Assembly (NCBI GenBank): GCA_003248935.1
Contig: QFQF01000001.1
Coordinates: 416,273 to 480,272 of the forward strand
Length of the DNA stretch: 64,000 bases
Reading direction: 5' to 3'
From: Sphingobium sp.
GTDB taxonomy: Bacteria; Pseudomonadota; Alphaproteobacteria; Sphingomonadales; Sphingomonadaceae
Part shown: one piece after another, positions 1 through 7,827 of the stretch
Numbering within the stretch: position 1 is the stretch's first letter
Layout of the letters: every line of letters starts with the position of its first letter
Made by a program: the position numbers and the translations under genes
The notes under the pieces: generated by a model
Databases searched by the model: none
Seen by the model: only the letters and a program-made list of their open reading frames with translations
What the model was told of the DNA's origin: nothing

Positions 1-2
1 GC

Positions 3-18
3 ATGACGAAAATGTCAT
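3..18. promoter_or_regulatory. Inverted repeat ATGAC-N6-GTCAT before the first virJ-like gene
   Basis: Arms ATGAC (3-7) and GTCAT (14-18) are separated by six bases. The same arms with the same spacing occur at 4049-4064, before the second VirJ-type gene. Because both genes belong to one lipid-modification cluster, a shared transcription-factor site is a reasonable inference. No matching regulator is seen in the window. Confidence 0.45.
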
Positions 19-87
19 CTGCCTGCCACCGCCCGCCCCGTGCCCGGCGCCTAGGAACACGCACAGGAGGACGCCCAGGAGGACGCA

Positions 88-873
88 ATGCCCCGGCCAA
101 CACGCAGCATCACCCGCTTTATGGGCCTGCTCATCGCCCTGGCGATCGCCTGCACGCTGGCACTTGCCTGGCTCGGCTATTTCGCCGCCTCGCCCTTCGT
201 CGACATCCCGCCGCACGGCCGCCCGCGCCGGGACGTGGCCGCCGTCTTCCTGTCGGGCGACATGGGGCTGAAGGTCGGCATAGCGCCCAGGATCGTCCAG
301 GCCCTCGCCGACCGGGGAATAACCGTCATCGGCGTCAATGCGCTCGCCGCCTTCCGCAGCCAGACGACACCCGCCGACGCCCTTGCCGTCGTCGAACAGG
401 CGATGGCGCGCGCGACCCGCATCAGCGGCGCGGGTCACGTGATGCTGGTCGGGCAGTCGTTCGGCGCCGACATGCTGCATGTGGCGCTGGCGCGCCTGCC
501 CCGGACGATGCGGCCGCGCGTCCCGCTCGTCGCGCTGATCGTGCCGGGCGCGACCGTCGAATATCGCGCCTCGCCCGCCGAACTGTTCACCTTCCTGATC
601 GGGGAGGCGGACGCTCTGCCGACCGCCCGCACGCTCGACTGGGCACCGGTGCTGTGCGTGTTCGGACAGGAGGAGGCGAACAGCCTGTGCCCGCTGATGT
701 GGCAGCAGAACGTCCACGCCGTCGCACTGCCCGGCGGCCATCCGCTGCACAATGACGCGAACGCCGTCGTCCGGGCCCTCGACGACGCGATGGCGCGCGC
801 GGGCCTGACCGCCGCCGGCCCCGGCCACGCTGCTGCTTCGGCCGATCCGATCCGCCGGCTAACCGATTTGTAA
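88..873 (+). CDS. VirJ/AcvB-like periplasmic alpha/beta hydrolase, single domain
   Basis: The product has 261 residues. An N-terminal hydrophobic stretch at about residues 10-32 acts as a signal peptide or anchor. The nucleophile-elbow motif GQSFGAD lies near residue 128, and GGHP near the C terminus could supply the catalytic histidine. The fold resembles one half of Agrobacterium AcvB/VirJ; AcvB is reported to hydrolyse lysyl-phosphatidylglycerol. The ATG at 88 follows AGGAGGACGC, a ribosome site that is present twice in tandem (66-75 and 77-86). A DUF2147 gene, mprF and a two-domain acvB lie just downstream, which supports a role in turnover of aminoacylated lipid. The exact substrate is inferred. 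Confidence 0.8.
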   Translation: MPRPTRSITRFMGLLIALAIACTLALAWLGYFAASPFVDIPPHGRPRRDVAAVFLSGDMGLKVGIAPRIVQALADRGITVIGVNALAAFRSQTTPADALAVVEQAMARATRISGAGHVMLVGQSFGADMLHVALARLPRTMRPRVPLVALIVPGATVEYRASPAELFTFLIGEADALPTARTLDWAPVLCVFGQEEANSLCPLMWQQNVHAVALPGGHPLHNDANAVVRALDDAMARAGLTAAGPGHAAASADPIRRLTDL

Positions 874-957
874 CGTCGCGATCATCGCGGGCGCATGTGG
901 CGGCGCCTATTCCGCCGGCCACAGCCTCGGGAGAGGATAACAGGAGGATTTTCGCCG

Positions 958-1410
958 ATGCCGCATAACCATGGGAGGCCACTCACCGGCGCCCTGCTCC
1001 TTGTCCTGGGCGCGTCGCTCGCGACCGCGGGCGCGCAGGCGAAGCCGCTTGCCCGCCCCGATGCCCAGGCAGAGATGCAGGCGATCGCGGGTACCTGGAT
1101 CAACCCCAAGGGCAGCGTCGCCGTCCACGCCTCAAACTGCGGCGCGCGGCTGTGCGGCTGGGTCAGCTGGGCCTCGCCCACCGCGCTCAACGACGCGGCG
1201 GAAGCCGGTGTACCGCGCCTCGTCGGCACCGAACTGCTGCAGGATTATCGTCCCGGCACGGGCGGCCGCTGGTCGGGCCGCGTCTACGTCCCGGACATGG
1301 GCCGCAGTTTCCAGTCGACGATCGAGCCGGTCGACGCGGAGCATCTGAAGATTTCCGGCTGCATCCTGGGCGGCCTGTTCTGCCGCAGCCAGATCTGGAG
1401 GCGGGGATGA
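958..1410 (+). CDS. DUF2147-type secreted protein
   Basis: The 150-residue product has a signal peptide (residues 1 to about 27) and a small beta-rich domain beginning GTWINPKG, with CGARLCGWV and a final SGCILGGLFCRSQIW segment typical of DUF2147. Family members are exported and their biochemistry is poorly defined. The ATG at 958 was chosen because CAGGAGG stands at 941-947; the longer frame from 895 lacks a ribosome site and would put charged residues before the signal peptide. Its stop overlaps the mprF start (ATGA, 1407-1410), so the two are almost surely translated together. That coupling suggests a job tied to the envelope lipid system. Confidence 0.82.
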   Translation: MPHNHGRPLTGALLLVLGASLATAGAQAKPLARPDAQAEMQAIAGTWINPKGSVAVHASNCGARLCGWVSWASPTALNDAAEAGVPRLVGTELLQDYRPGTGGRWSGRVYVPDMGRSFQSTIEPVDAEHLKISGCILGGLFCRSQIWRRG

Positions 1411-4004
1411 TCGCGCGCTACCGCACACAGCTCACCATCGCCGCCGTGCTGCTGCTCGCCGCGCTCGGCCTTGCCGCGCTCGCACATCTGCTGGGCGAGG
1501 TGCGGCTGCGCGACATCCGCGCGGCGATCCACGCCATTCCGGCCAGCGGCCTGCTGCTCGCCCTCGGCCTCACGGCGGTCAGCTACCTGACGCTGACGCT
1601 GTACGACGTGCTGGCGCTGCGGGTCATCGGGCGGCCGCTGCCCTGGCGCACCGCTGCGCTCGCCTCCTTCACCAGCTACACGCTCAGCCACAATCTGGGC
1701 CTGTCGCTGCTGACCGGCGGCTCTGCGCGCTACCGGGTGTACAGCGCCGCCGGGCTCTCCGCCGGGGACACCGCACGCGTCGTCGCGATTGCCAGCATGA
1801 CTTTCTGGATGGGCGTGTTCACTCTCGCCGGTGCGATGCTCGCCTTCGCCGACCATGCGCCGGGCATCGAGGCGCTGGGCCTTGCCTCCACCTGGGCGCG
1901 GATCACCGGCTTCGGCATCCTTGCGGGCATCGGCTGCGCGATCCTGCTCGCCGGACCGCACGGACGGACGGTGCGCTGGCGCCGCTGGTCGCTGCCGCTG
2001 CCCGGACGCGGGCTGATGCTGGCGCAGATCGGGGTGTCCGGCGTCGATCTCGTCGCCGCCAGCGCCGCCCTGTTCGTGCTGGTTCCCGGCATCCACGGCG
2101 ACGCCTGGCCCGCCTTCTTCATCGGTTACACGATCGCGATCATCGCCGTGCTGGTCAGCCACGTACCCGGCGGCGTCGGCATATTCGAGGCGGTGATGAT
2201 CGCCGCCCTGCCCGTTTCGAACCGTCCCGGCCTCGTCGCCGCACTGCTCGCCTATCGCCTCGTCTACTACCTGCTCCCGCTCGCGCTCGGCGCCGTCCTC
2301 GTCGCCGCGCAGGAGGGGCAGCGCTGGCGCCGCCCGATCGCCAGCACGTTGCGCGGCGCGCAGATCGTCGCCTCCGGCCTCGCGCCGGTCATGATCTCCG
2401 CCCTGGTGTTCATCGGCGGCGTCGTGCTGCTGGTCTCCGGCGCCCTGCCCGCCGTGCCCGGCCGCATGCGCGACCTCTACGACATGCTGCCGCTGCCGTT
2501 CATGGAGGCGTCGCACATGGCCGCCAGCCTCGCGGGCGCGGCGCTGCTGCTGATGGCGGGAGGTCTCTATCGCCGCCTCGACGGCGCGTTCTGGATGACG
2601 CGACTGCTGCTGCTCGCGGGGGCGGCCTTCTCGCTGCTGAAGGGCCTCGATTACGAGGAGGCGGCGGTCATGCTGCTGATCGCCGCGCTGCTGCAATGGA
2701 CCCGCCCTGCCTTCTACCGCCACACCCGCTTCACGGCGGAGGCGCTGAGCCCCGGCTGGCTGGCGACCGTCGCCATCGCCGTCGGCCTGTCGGTCTGGAT
2801 CGGCTTCTTCGCCTACAAGCATGTCGCCTATCAAAGCGACCTGTGGTGGCGCTTCGCGCAGAAGGGGGATGCCTCCCGCTTCCTGCGGTCCAGCTTCGCG
2901 GTCGCCGTCATGCTGGTGGGCTTCGCGATCTGGCGCCTGCTGCGTCCGGCCGACCCCCTGCACGAGGACGCGAGCGAGGACGGCACGCCGCCCGCCGCCG
3001 CGCTGAAACTCGCCCGCCGCACAGACTCCTGCCTGGCGCTGACCGGCGACAAGCGCTTCCTCTGCTCCGCCTCCGGCCGCGCATTCCTGATGTACCAGCG
3101 GCGCGGACACAGCTGGATCGTGATGGGCGACCCCGTCGGCGCACGGGAGGAGTGGTCGGACCTCCTCTGGCAACTGCGTGAGCGCGCCGACGCCGCGCAG
3201 GGCCGGATGTTGCTGTACCAGATCAGCGCCGACGCGCTGCCCACGGCGATCGAACTCGGCCTTCAGACCGTCAAATATGGCGAGGAGGCGCGGGTCGAGC
3301 TCTCCAGCTTCACGCTGGAGGGCCCCGCGGCGCGGCCGCTGCGCTACGCTGTGCGCCGGGCCGAGCGGGAGGGGGCCGTGTTCGAGGTGATCCCGGCCGC
3401 GCAGGTGCCGCTGGTCATGGACGAACTGGCGGGCATTTCGGGCCGCTGGCTGCGGGCGAAGGGCCACCGGGAAAAGGGGTTCAGCGTCGGCCGCTTCGAT
3501 GCCGCCTATATCGCCCAATGCGACTGCGCCGTGGTCCGGCAGGAGGGGCGCATCGTCGCTTTCGCCAACATGTGGAAGACGGCCGACCGCTCCGAACTGT
3601 CGGTCGACCTGATGCGGCATGACGAAGCGATGCCCTATGGCACGATGGATTTCCTGTTCACGCACATCATGCAGTGGGGCCAGGCGGAGGGCTATGGCTG
3701 GTTCAACCTCGGCCTCGCGCCGCTGTCGGGGCTGGAGGCGCGCCGCCTCGCCCCGCTCTGGGCAAAGCTCGGCGCCCTGCTCTACCGCCATGGCGAGGCG
3801 CTGTACGGGTTCGAGGGGCTGCGCGCCTACAAGGACAAGTTCGCGCCCCGTTGGGAGCCGCGCTTCATCGCCGGGCCGCAGGGCCTGTCGCTCGGCCGCG
3901 CGCTGATCGACCTTCAGGCGCTGATCGCCGCCGGTCCCTCGCAGCGCGCCGGCCGCCAGTTGCGGCTTGTCGGCGGCACCGGACACGCCCGGGCCAGCGC
4001 ATGA
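1407..4004 (+). CDS. mprF: Bifunctional phosphatidylglycerol lysyltransferase/flippase MprF (LpiA type)
   Basis: The 865-residue product has the two-part MprF layout. The N-terminal half, to about residue 540, is a polytopic flippase with many hydrophobic helices. The C-terminal cytosolic part (about 545-845) is the DUF2156 aminoacyl-tRNA-dependent lipid transferase, with GDPVG and WFNLGLAPLSG segments and a closing FK/YKDKFAPRWEPRF motif. It should add lysine (or another amino acid) to phosphatidylglycerol and flip the product, which reduces sensitivity to cationic peptides and acid. The ATG at 1407 overlaps the previous stop. A cognate hydrolase gene, acvB, follows after 127 bases, the same pairing as lpiA-acvB/atvA in rhizobia. 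Confidence 0.92.
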   Translation: MIARYRTQLTIAAVLLLAALGLAALAHLLGEVRLRDIRAAIHAIPASGLLLALGLTAVSYLTLTLYDVLALRVIGRPLPWRTAALASFTSYTLSHNLGLSLLTGGSARYRVYSAAGLSAGDTARVVAIASMTFWMGVFTLAGAMLAFADHAPGIEALGLASTWARITGFGILAGIGCAILLAGPHGRTVRWRRWSLPLPGRGLMLAQIGVSGVDLVAASAALFVLVPGIHGDAWPAFFIGYTIAIIAVLVSHVPGGVGIFEAVMIAALPVSNRPGLVAALLAYRLVYYLLPLALGAVLVAAQEGQRWRRPIASTLRGAQIVASGLAPVMISALVFIGGVVLLVSGALPAVPGRMRDLYDMLPLPFMEASHMAASLAGAALLLMAGGLYRRLDGAFWMTRLLLLAGAAFSLLKGLDYEEAAVMLLIAALLQWTRPAFYRHTRFTAEALSPGWLATVAIAVGLSVWIGFFAYKHVAYQSDLWWRFAQKGDASRFLRSSFAVAVMLVGFAIWRLLRPADPLHEDASEDGTPPAAALKLARRTDSCLALTGDKRFLCSASGRAFLMYQRRGHSWIVMGDPVGAREEWSDLLWQLRERADAAQGRMLLYQISADALPTAIELGLQTVKYGEEARVELSSFTLEGPAARPLRYAVRRAEREGAVFEVIPAAQVPLVMDELAGISGRWLRAKGHREKGFSVGRFDAAYIAQCDCAVVRQEGRIVAFANMWKTADRSELSVDLMRHDEAMPYGTMDFLFTHIMQWGQAEGYGWFNLGLAPLSGLEARRLAPLWAKLGALLYRHGEALYGFEGLRAYKDKFAPRWEPRFIAGPQGLSLGRALIDLQALIAAGPSQRAGRQLRLVGGTGHARASA

Positions 4005-4006
4005 TC

Positions 4007-4054
4007 GGCCGGCGGACGGGGCGGCGGACCGGGCAGCGGACCGGGCAGATGACC
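4007..4054 (+). repeat. Four degenerate 12-bp tandem repeats between mprF and acvB
   Basis: Units are GGCCGGCGGACG, GGGCGGCGGACC, GGGCAGCGGACC and GGGCAGATGACC. The array begins two bases after the mprF stop and runs into the inverted repeat at 4049. It is short and noncoding, and looks like local slippage duplication. Confidence 0.6.
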
Positions 4055-4064
4055 GAATTGTCAT
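4049..4064. promoter_or_regulatory. Inverted repeat ATGAC-N6-GTCAT before acvB
   Basis: Arms are ATGAC (4049-4053) and GTCAT (4060-4064), matching arms and spacing at 3-18. It sits 68 bases upstream of the acvB start. It may mark an internal promoter or operator, so that acvB can be controlled both with and apart from mprF. Confidence 0.45.
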
Positions 4065-4131
4065 GCCGCCGCGAAGCCGCCGACAGGTGCGATGGCGCAT
4101 CAGGGTGACGACAGACAGGAGGGTCCGTTTC

Positions 4132-5673
4132 ATGCGTTTTCGATTTCCCGGCGGCCGCGCGCTGGTCGCGATCCTCGCGCTCGCCCTGTGCACACACCCC
4201 CTGTGTGCGCCCGCCCCCGCGCAGAAGGCGGGGCCGGAATTGCGGCCGGTCGACCTGCCCGCCGCGACGGCCCCCGCGCCCGCCTTCACCCGCGACATCC
4301 CCGGCGACGGCATCGCGGAAAGCAACTACGTCATGCGCCCCTTCGGGCAGGTCAACGTGTTCCGGCCACAGGGCAATCCGCGCGGCGTGGTGCTGGTCCT
4401 CTCCGGCGACGGCGGCTGGAGCCCGGTGGAGGTCGCCATGTCGCGCGCGCTGGCGGCAAAGGGCATGCTGGTCGGCGGCGTCTCGACCACCGCGCTCATG
4501 AAGGCGCTTGAGGCGTCGAAGGGCAGCAAGTGCGTCAACCCCAATTATCCGCTGATCGACCTGTCCCAGGATCTTCAGCACCGCATGGGCGTGCGCGCTT
4601 ATATGAAGCCCATCCTCTTCGGCTGGTCATCCGGCGCGACCGTCGCCTATGCCGCGCTCGCCCAGTGGCCCAATGCCGGCTATCAGGCGGTCGCCTCGCT
4701 CGGCTTCTCCGCCGACCTGCCGGGCGTCAAGCCCTGGTGCAAGGCGCCGGGCTTTGCCTATCGCCCGATCGCCAAGCCGGAGAAAGGCTGGCTCTTCTCC
4801 CCCAATCCGCAGGTGAAGGTGCCCTGGATCGTGCTTCAGGGGCAGCAGGATCAGGTCGTCAGTCCCGCCGCCGCGCGCAGCTTCGCGCTGAAGGTGCCGA
4901 CCGCGCACCTCATCGAACTGCCCCGCGTCGGCCACGGCTTCGCGATGCAGAACCAGTGGCTGCCGCAGTTCATGACCACGCTCGATCCGATGCTGGCCCG
5001 CGCCGCGCCGCAGGAGGATGCGGCGCTGCCCGCCGGCCTGCCGCTGACCATCGTGCCCGCCCGGCCCGGCACCGCCACGCGCAACGCCGACACGATGGCC
5101 GTGCTCTATTCGGGCGACGGCGGCTGGGTCGGCCTCGACCGCGACGTCGCGGGGCAACTCGCGGCGGCGGGCATTCCCGTCGTGGGCATGGACAGCCTGT
5201 CCTATTTCTGGTCGGCGCGCACGCCGCGCGGGGCGGGCGCCGATCTCAGCCGGATCGTCTCGCGCTTCTCCGCCCGCTGGCACCGGCCCCGCGTGCTGCT
5301 CGTCGGCTACAGCTTCGGTGCGGACGTGATGCCCTACATGATCGCCAACATGGCGCCCGCCGCCCGCGCGCGGATCGCCGGGGTCACGCTGCTGGGCCTC
5401 AGCCCGTCGGCTGACTTCCAGTTCCACCTGACTTCATGGCTGGACATCTCGTCGGGCGACAGCCTGCCGACCGTGCCCGCCGTCGCGCGCCTGTCCGGCC
5501 TGCCGGTCCGCTGCGTGCGCGGCGCGCAGGAAAGCGACAGCGCCTGCGCCGCCCTGCCCCGCAACAGCGCGACCGTGGTCGTCGTGCCCGGCGGCCACCA
5601 TTTCGACCGCAACGCCCCGCTGCTCGCCCGGATCATCCTGGGCGGTCAGCCCCCGGCCGCCACGCGCACCTGA
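4132..5673 (+). CDS. acvB: AcvB/VirJ two-domain protein, probable aminoacyl-phosphatidylglycerol hydrolase
   Basis: The 513-residue product has a signal peptide (1 to about 32) followed by two related alpha/beta-hydrolase halves. Each half opens with a VLxSGDGGW motif (near residues 90 and 325). The first has a GWSSGA elbow and the second a GYSFGAD elbow, with GHGF and GGHHF histidine segments. This tandem layout is the full AcvB form. Agrobacterium AcvB is described as a periplasmic lysyl-phosphatidylglycerol hydrolase that opposes LpiA/MprF, and the position just after mprF fits. The start at 4132 has AGGAGGG upstream and begins the signal peptide; the upstream extension is repeat-derived. 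Assignment of the lipid substrate is by family and context. Confidence 0.87.
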   Translation: MRFRFPGGRALVAILALALCTHPLCAPAPAQKAGPELRPVDLPAATAPAPAFTRDIPGDGIAESNYVMRPFGQVNVFRPQGNPRGVVLVLSGDGGWSPVEVAMSRALAAKGMLVGGVSTTALMKALEASKGSKCVNPNYPLIDLSQDLQHRMGVRAYMKPILFGWSSGATVAYAALAQWPNAGYQAVASLGFSADLPGVKPWCKAPGFAYRPIAKPEKGWLFSPNPQVKVPWIVLQGQQDQVVSPAAARSFALKVPTAHLIELPRVGHGFAMQNQWLPQFMTTLDPMLARAAPQEDAALPAGLPLTIVPARPGTATRNADTMAVLYSGDGGWVGLDRDVAGQLAAAGIPVVGMDSLSYFWSARTPRGAGADLSRIVSRFSARWHRPRVLLVGYSFGADVMPYMIANMAPAARARIAGVTLLGLSPSADFQFHLTSWLDISSGDSLPTVPAVARLSGLPVRCVRGAQESDSACAALPRNSATVVVVPGGHHFDRNAPLLARIILGGQPPAATRT

Positions 5674-5697
5674 ACGCCTGGCGGCCGCGCATTCCGG

Positions 5698-6024
5698 TCA
5701 GGAAAAATGCACCGCCAGCCACACGGTCGGCGGATCGGCGCTGGTCCAGGTGACGCGGTGCCTGCGCCCGGCGGGGATCAGATGCTGGTCCCCCGGGCGC
5801 AACGCATGCTCGCCCCCGCCCTCACCCTCGCCCTCGATCCAGAGGCGCGCGCCGCCCGCCAGCAGCAGCACCCATTCGTCCCACGCCTGGCAATAGGGCG
5901 CGTCGACCGGCGTCACCTGCCCGGCGGACACGATCCGCTCGATGCGGACGCCGGGCCGCCTGAGGATGTCCTCGAACTGTTCGTCCGCGCTGGCGGACGG
6001 CAGGTCGTCGAGCACGTTCCGCAT
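5698..6024 (-). CDS. Small cupin-domain protein
   Basis: The 108-residue protein forms a single cupin barrel: a YCQAWDEWVLLLAGGARLW first motif and a LRPGDQHLIPAGRRHRV second motif, with a histidine pair that could hold a metal. ATG at 6024 follows a GGGAGG ribosome site. It starts 32 bases after the aldehyde dehydrogenase gene on the same strand, so the two are probably co-transcribed. No specific reaction can be assigned; such stand-alone cupins may be sensors, isomerases or dioxygenase-like proteins. Confidence 0.8.
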   Translation of the reverse strand: MRNVLDDLPSASADEQFEDILRRPGVRIERIVSAGQVTPVDAPYCQAWDEWVLLLAGGARLWIEGEGEGGGEHALRPGDQHLIPAGRRHRVTWTSADPPTVWLAVHFS

Positions 6025-6056
6025 CGCAACCTCCCGTCCGTTCAGCCGGTCCCGGC

Positions 6057-7496
6057 TCACGCGTTGGCGATGACCACCGACCGCGTGTTCAGATACGCGT
6101 CGAGCGCTTCCGGCCCGCCTTCGGTGCCATAGCCCGAATCCTTGATGCCCCCGAACGGCATCTCGGCGGACGGCATCGCGGGCATGTTCACCCACAGCAT
6201 GCCCACCTCGACCCGCCGGGTCAGCAGGTCGGCATTGGCCAGCGACCGGGTGAACGCATAGCCCGCAAGCCCGAACGACAGCCGGTTCGCCTCCGCGATC
6301 GCCTCGTCCAGTTGGTCGAACCCGCGAATGCCCGCGACCGGGCCGAACGGCTCGTCGTTGAACAGCCGCGCGTCGAGCGGCACGTCGGACAGCACGGTGG
6401 GCTGCCAGAAATTGCCGACGTCGCCGATGCGCGCGCCACCGGTCAGCACCTTCGCGCCCCGGTCCACGGCATCCTGCTGGAACTCGGCCATCGCCGCCAG
6501 GCGGCGTTCGTTGGCGAGCGGCCCCATCTGCGTGCCGTCGGCCAGGCCGTCACCGACCTTCACGCCCTGCGCGAGCGCGGTCAGCGCCTCGGCGAACTGG
6601 GCCTTGACGCTGTTGTGCACCAGGAAGCGGGTCGGCGAGATGCAGACCTGCCCGGCGTTGCGGAACTTCGCGCCGCCCACGCTCTTCACCGCCAGCGCCA
6701 CGTCGGCATCCTCGCACACGATCACCGGCGCATGGCCGCCCAGCTCCATCGACACCCGCTTCATATATTTGCCCGCCTGGCCCGCGAGCAGCTTGCCCAC
6801 CGGCGTCGACCCGGTGAAGGTGATCTTGCGGATGATCGGGCTGGCGATCAGATATTCGGAGATCTCCGCCGGATTGCCGTAGACCAGACCCAGCACGCCC
6901 TCGGGCAGGCCGGCGTCCTGGAATGCCCTGATCAGCGCCGCCGGGCTCGCCGGGGTCTCCTCCGGCGCCTTGACGATCATCGAACAGCCCGCCGCCAGCC
7001 CTGCGGAAATCTTCCGCACGATCTGGTTCACCGGGAAGTTCCACGGCGTGAACGCGGCGACGGGGCCGACCGGGTCCTTCACGACCATCTGGCGCGTCGA
7101 CAGGGTGGTGCGATGCGGGACAAGGCGGCCGTAGACGCGAAAGCCCTCCTCCGCGAACCAGTCGATGATGTCGCCGGCGGCGCCCGTTTCCGCGCGCGCC
7201 TCGGCCAGCGGCTTGCCTTGCTCCAGCGTCAGCAGCCGGGCGATGTCGCCCGCCCGCTCGCGCATCAGTTCCGCTGCCTTGCGCAGGATCTTGCTGCGGG
7301 CGGCGGGGGTGAAGTCGCGCCACGTCTCAAACCCGCGCTGCGCCGCCGCGAGCGCACGGTCGAGGTCGGCGCGCCCGGCATGGGCGACCCGGCCGATCTC
7401 TTCCCCGGTCGCGGGGTTCTGCACGGGCAGCGAGCGCCCGTCCGCCGCATCCTGCCATATGCCGTCGATGAAGAGCCGGGTGTCAGGATAGGCCAA
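6057..7496 (-). CDS. NAD(P)-dependent succinate-semialdehyde dehydrogenase family protein
   Basis: The 479-residue product shows the full aldehyde dehydrogenase signature: PWNFPVNQIVRKI near residue 150, FTGSTPVGK near 225, MELGGHAP with the general-base glutamate near 250, and the catalytic cysteine in GQVCISPTR near 285. Overall it is closest to GabD-type semialdehyde dehydrogenases. The start is a TTG at 7496 preceded by GGAG eight bases upstream; reading further up gives a basic, non-conserved tail. A cupin gene follows in the same direction. Succinate semialdehyde is the likely substrate by family, but related short aldehydes are possible. Confidence 0.87.
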   Translation of the reverse strand: MAYPDTRLFIDGIWQDAADGRSLPVQNPATGEEIGRVAHAGRADLDRALAAAQRGFETWRDFTPAARSKILRKAAELMRERAGDIARLLTLEQGKPLAEARAETGAAGDIIDWFAEEGFRVYGRLVPHRTTLSTRQMVVKDPVGPVAAFTPWNFPVNQIVRKISAGLAAGCSMIVKAPEETPASPAALIRAFQDAGLPEGVLGLVYGNPAEISEYLIASPIIRKITFTGSTPVGKLLAGQAGKYMKRVSMELGGHAPVIVCEDADVALAVKSVGGAKFRNAGQVCISPTRFLVHNSVKAQFAEALTALAQGVKVGDGLADGTQMGPLANERRLAAMAEFQQDAVDRGAKVLTGGARIGDVGNFWQPTVLSDVPLDARLFNDEPFGPVAGIRGFDQLDEAIAEANRLSFGLAGYAFTRSLANADLLTRRVEVGMLWVNMPAMPSAEMPFGGIKDSGYGTEGGPEALDAYLNTRSVVIANA

Positions 7497-7675
7497 TCTT
7501 ACGTCTCCATGATTGCGCGCATGCCGACGGCATGGGTCTTGAGGAACGGTGCCCATATCGGCTGCCATTATACGCACGACAACCCCCGGCAAAAGAATGC
7601 TGGGCGCACGCGGAGCATAGCCGGAGAGAAGGTCTTGTGATGCGACTGAGTGGTAAGGGCCACAAGCGGCGGCCA

Positions 7676-7749
7676 TGGAGCGGGTGAAGGGAATCGAACC
7701 CTCGTCGTAAGCTTGGGAAGCTTCTGCTCTGCCATTGAGCTACACCCGC
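7676..7749 (-). tRNA. tRNA-Gly (anticodon CCC)
   Basis: The minus strand folds as a cloverleaf: acceptor GCGGGTG pairs with CACCCGC, the D arm is GCTC-AATGGCA-GAGC, the anticodon loop is TTCCCAA, and the T arm carries GGTTCGATTCC. The 3' CCA is encoded (7676-7678). The loop is the same as in E. coli glyU (CCC). The top pair of the anticodon stem is a G-A mismatch, otherwise all stems close. It stands alone between a dehydrogenase and an antiporter gene. Confidence 0.95.
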
Positions 7750-7827
7750 GTCGTGGCGGATTTGATCGGTTTCCACCGGCCGGTCAAGGGGCATTGCGAT
7801 ATCCGCCTGCCCCTCCGGCCCCGGCGT

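Noticed and set aside
1284..4325. Long minus-strand open frame opposite mprF
   Set aside because: It is glutamine/arginine/histidine-rich, has no domain or ribosome site, and follows from high GC codon bias in mprF.
7750..7827. Possible integration site next to the tRNA-Gly gene
   Set aside because: No integrase gene and no repeat of the tRNA 3' end were seen.
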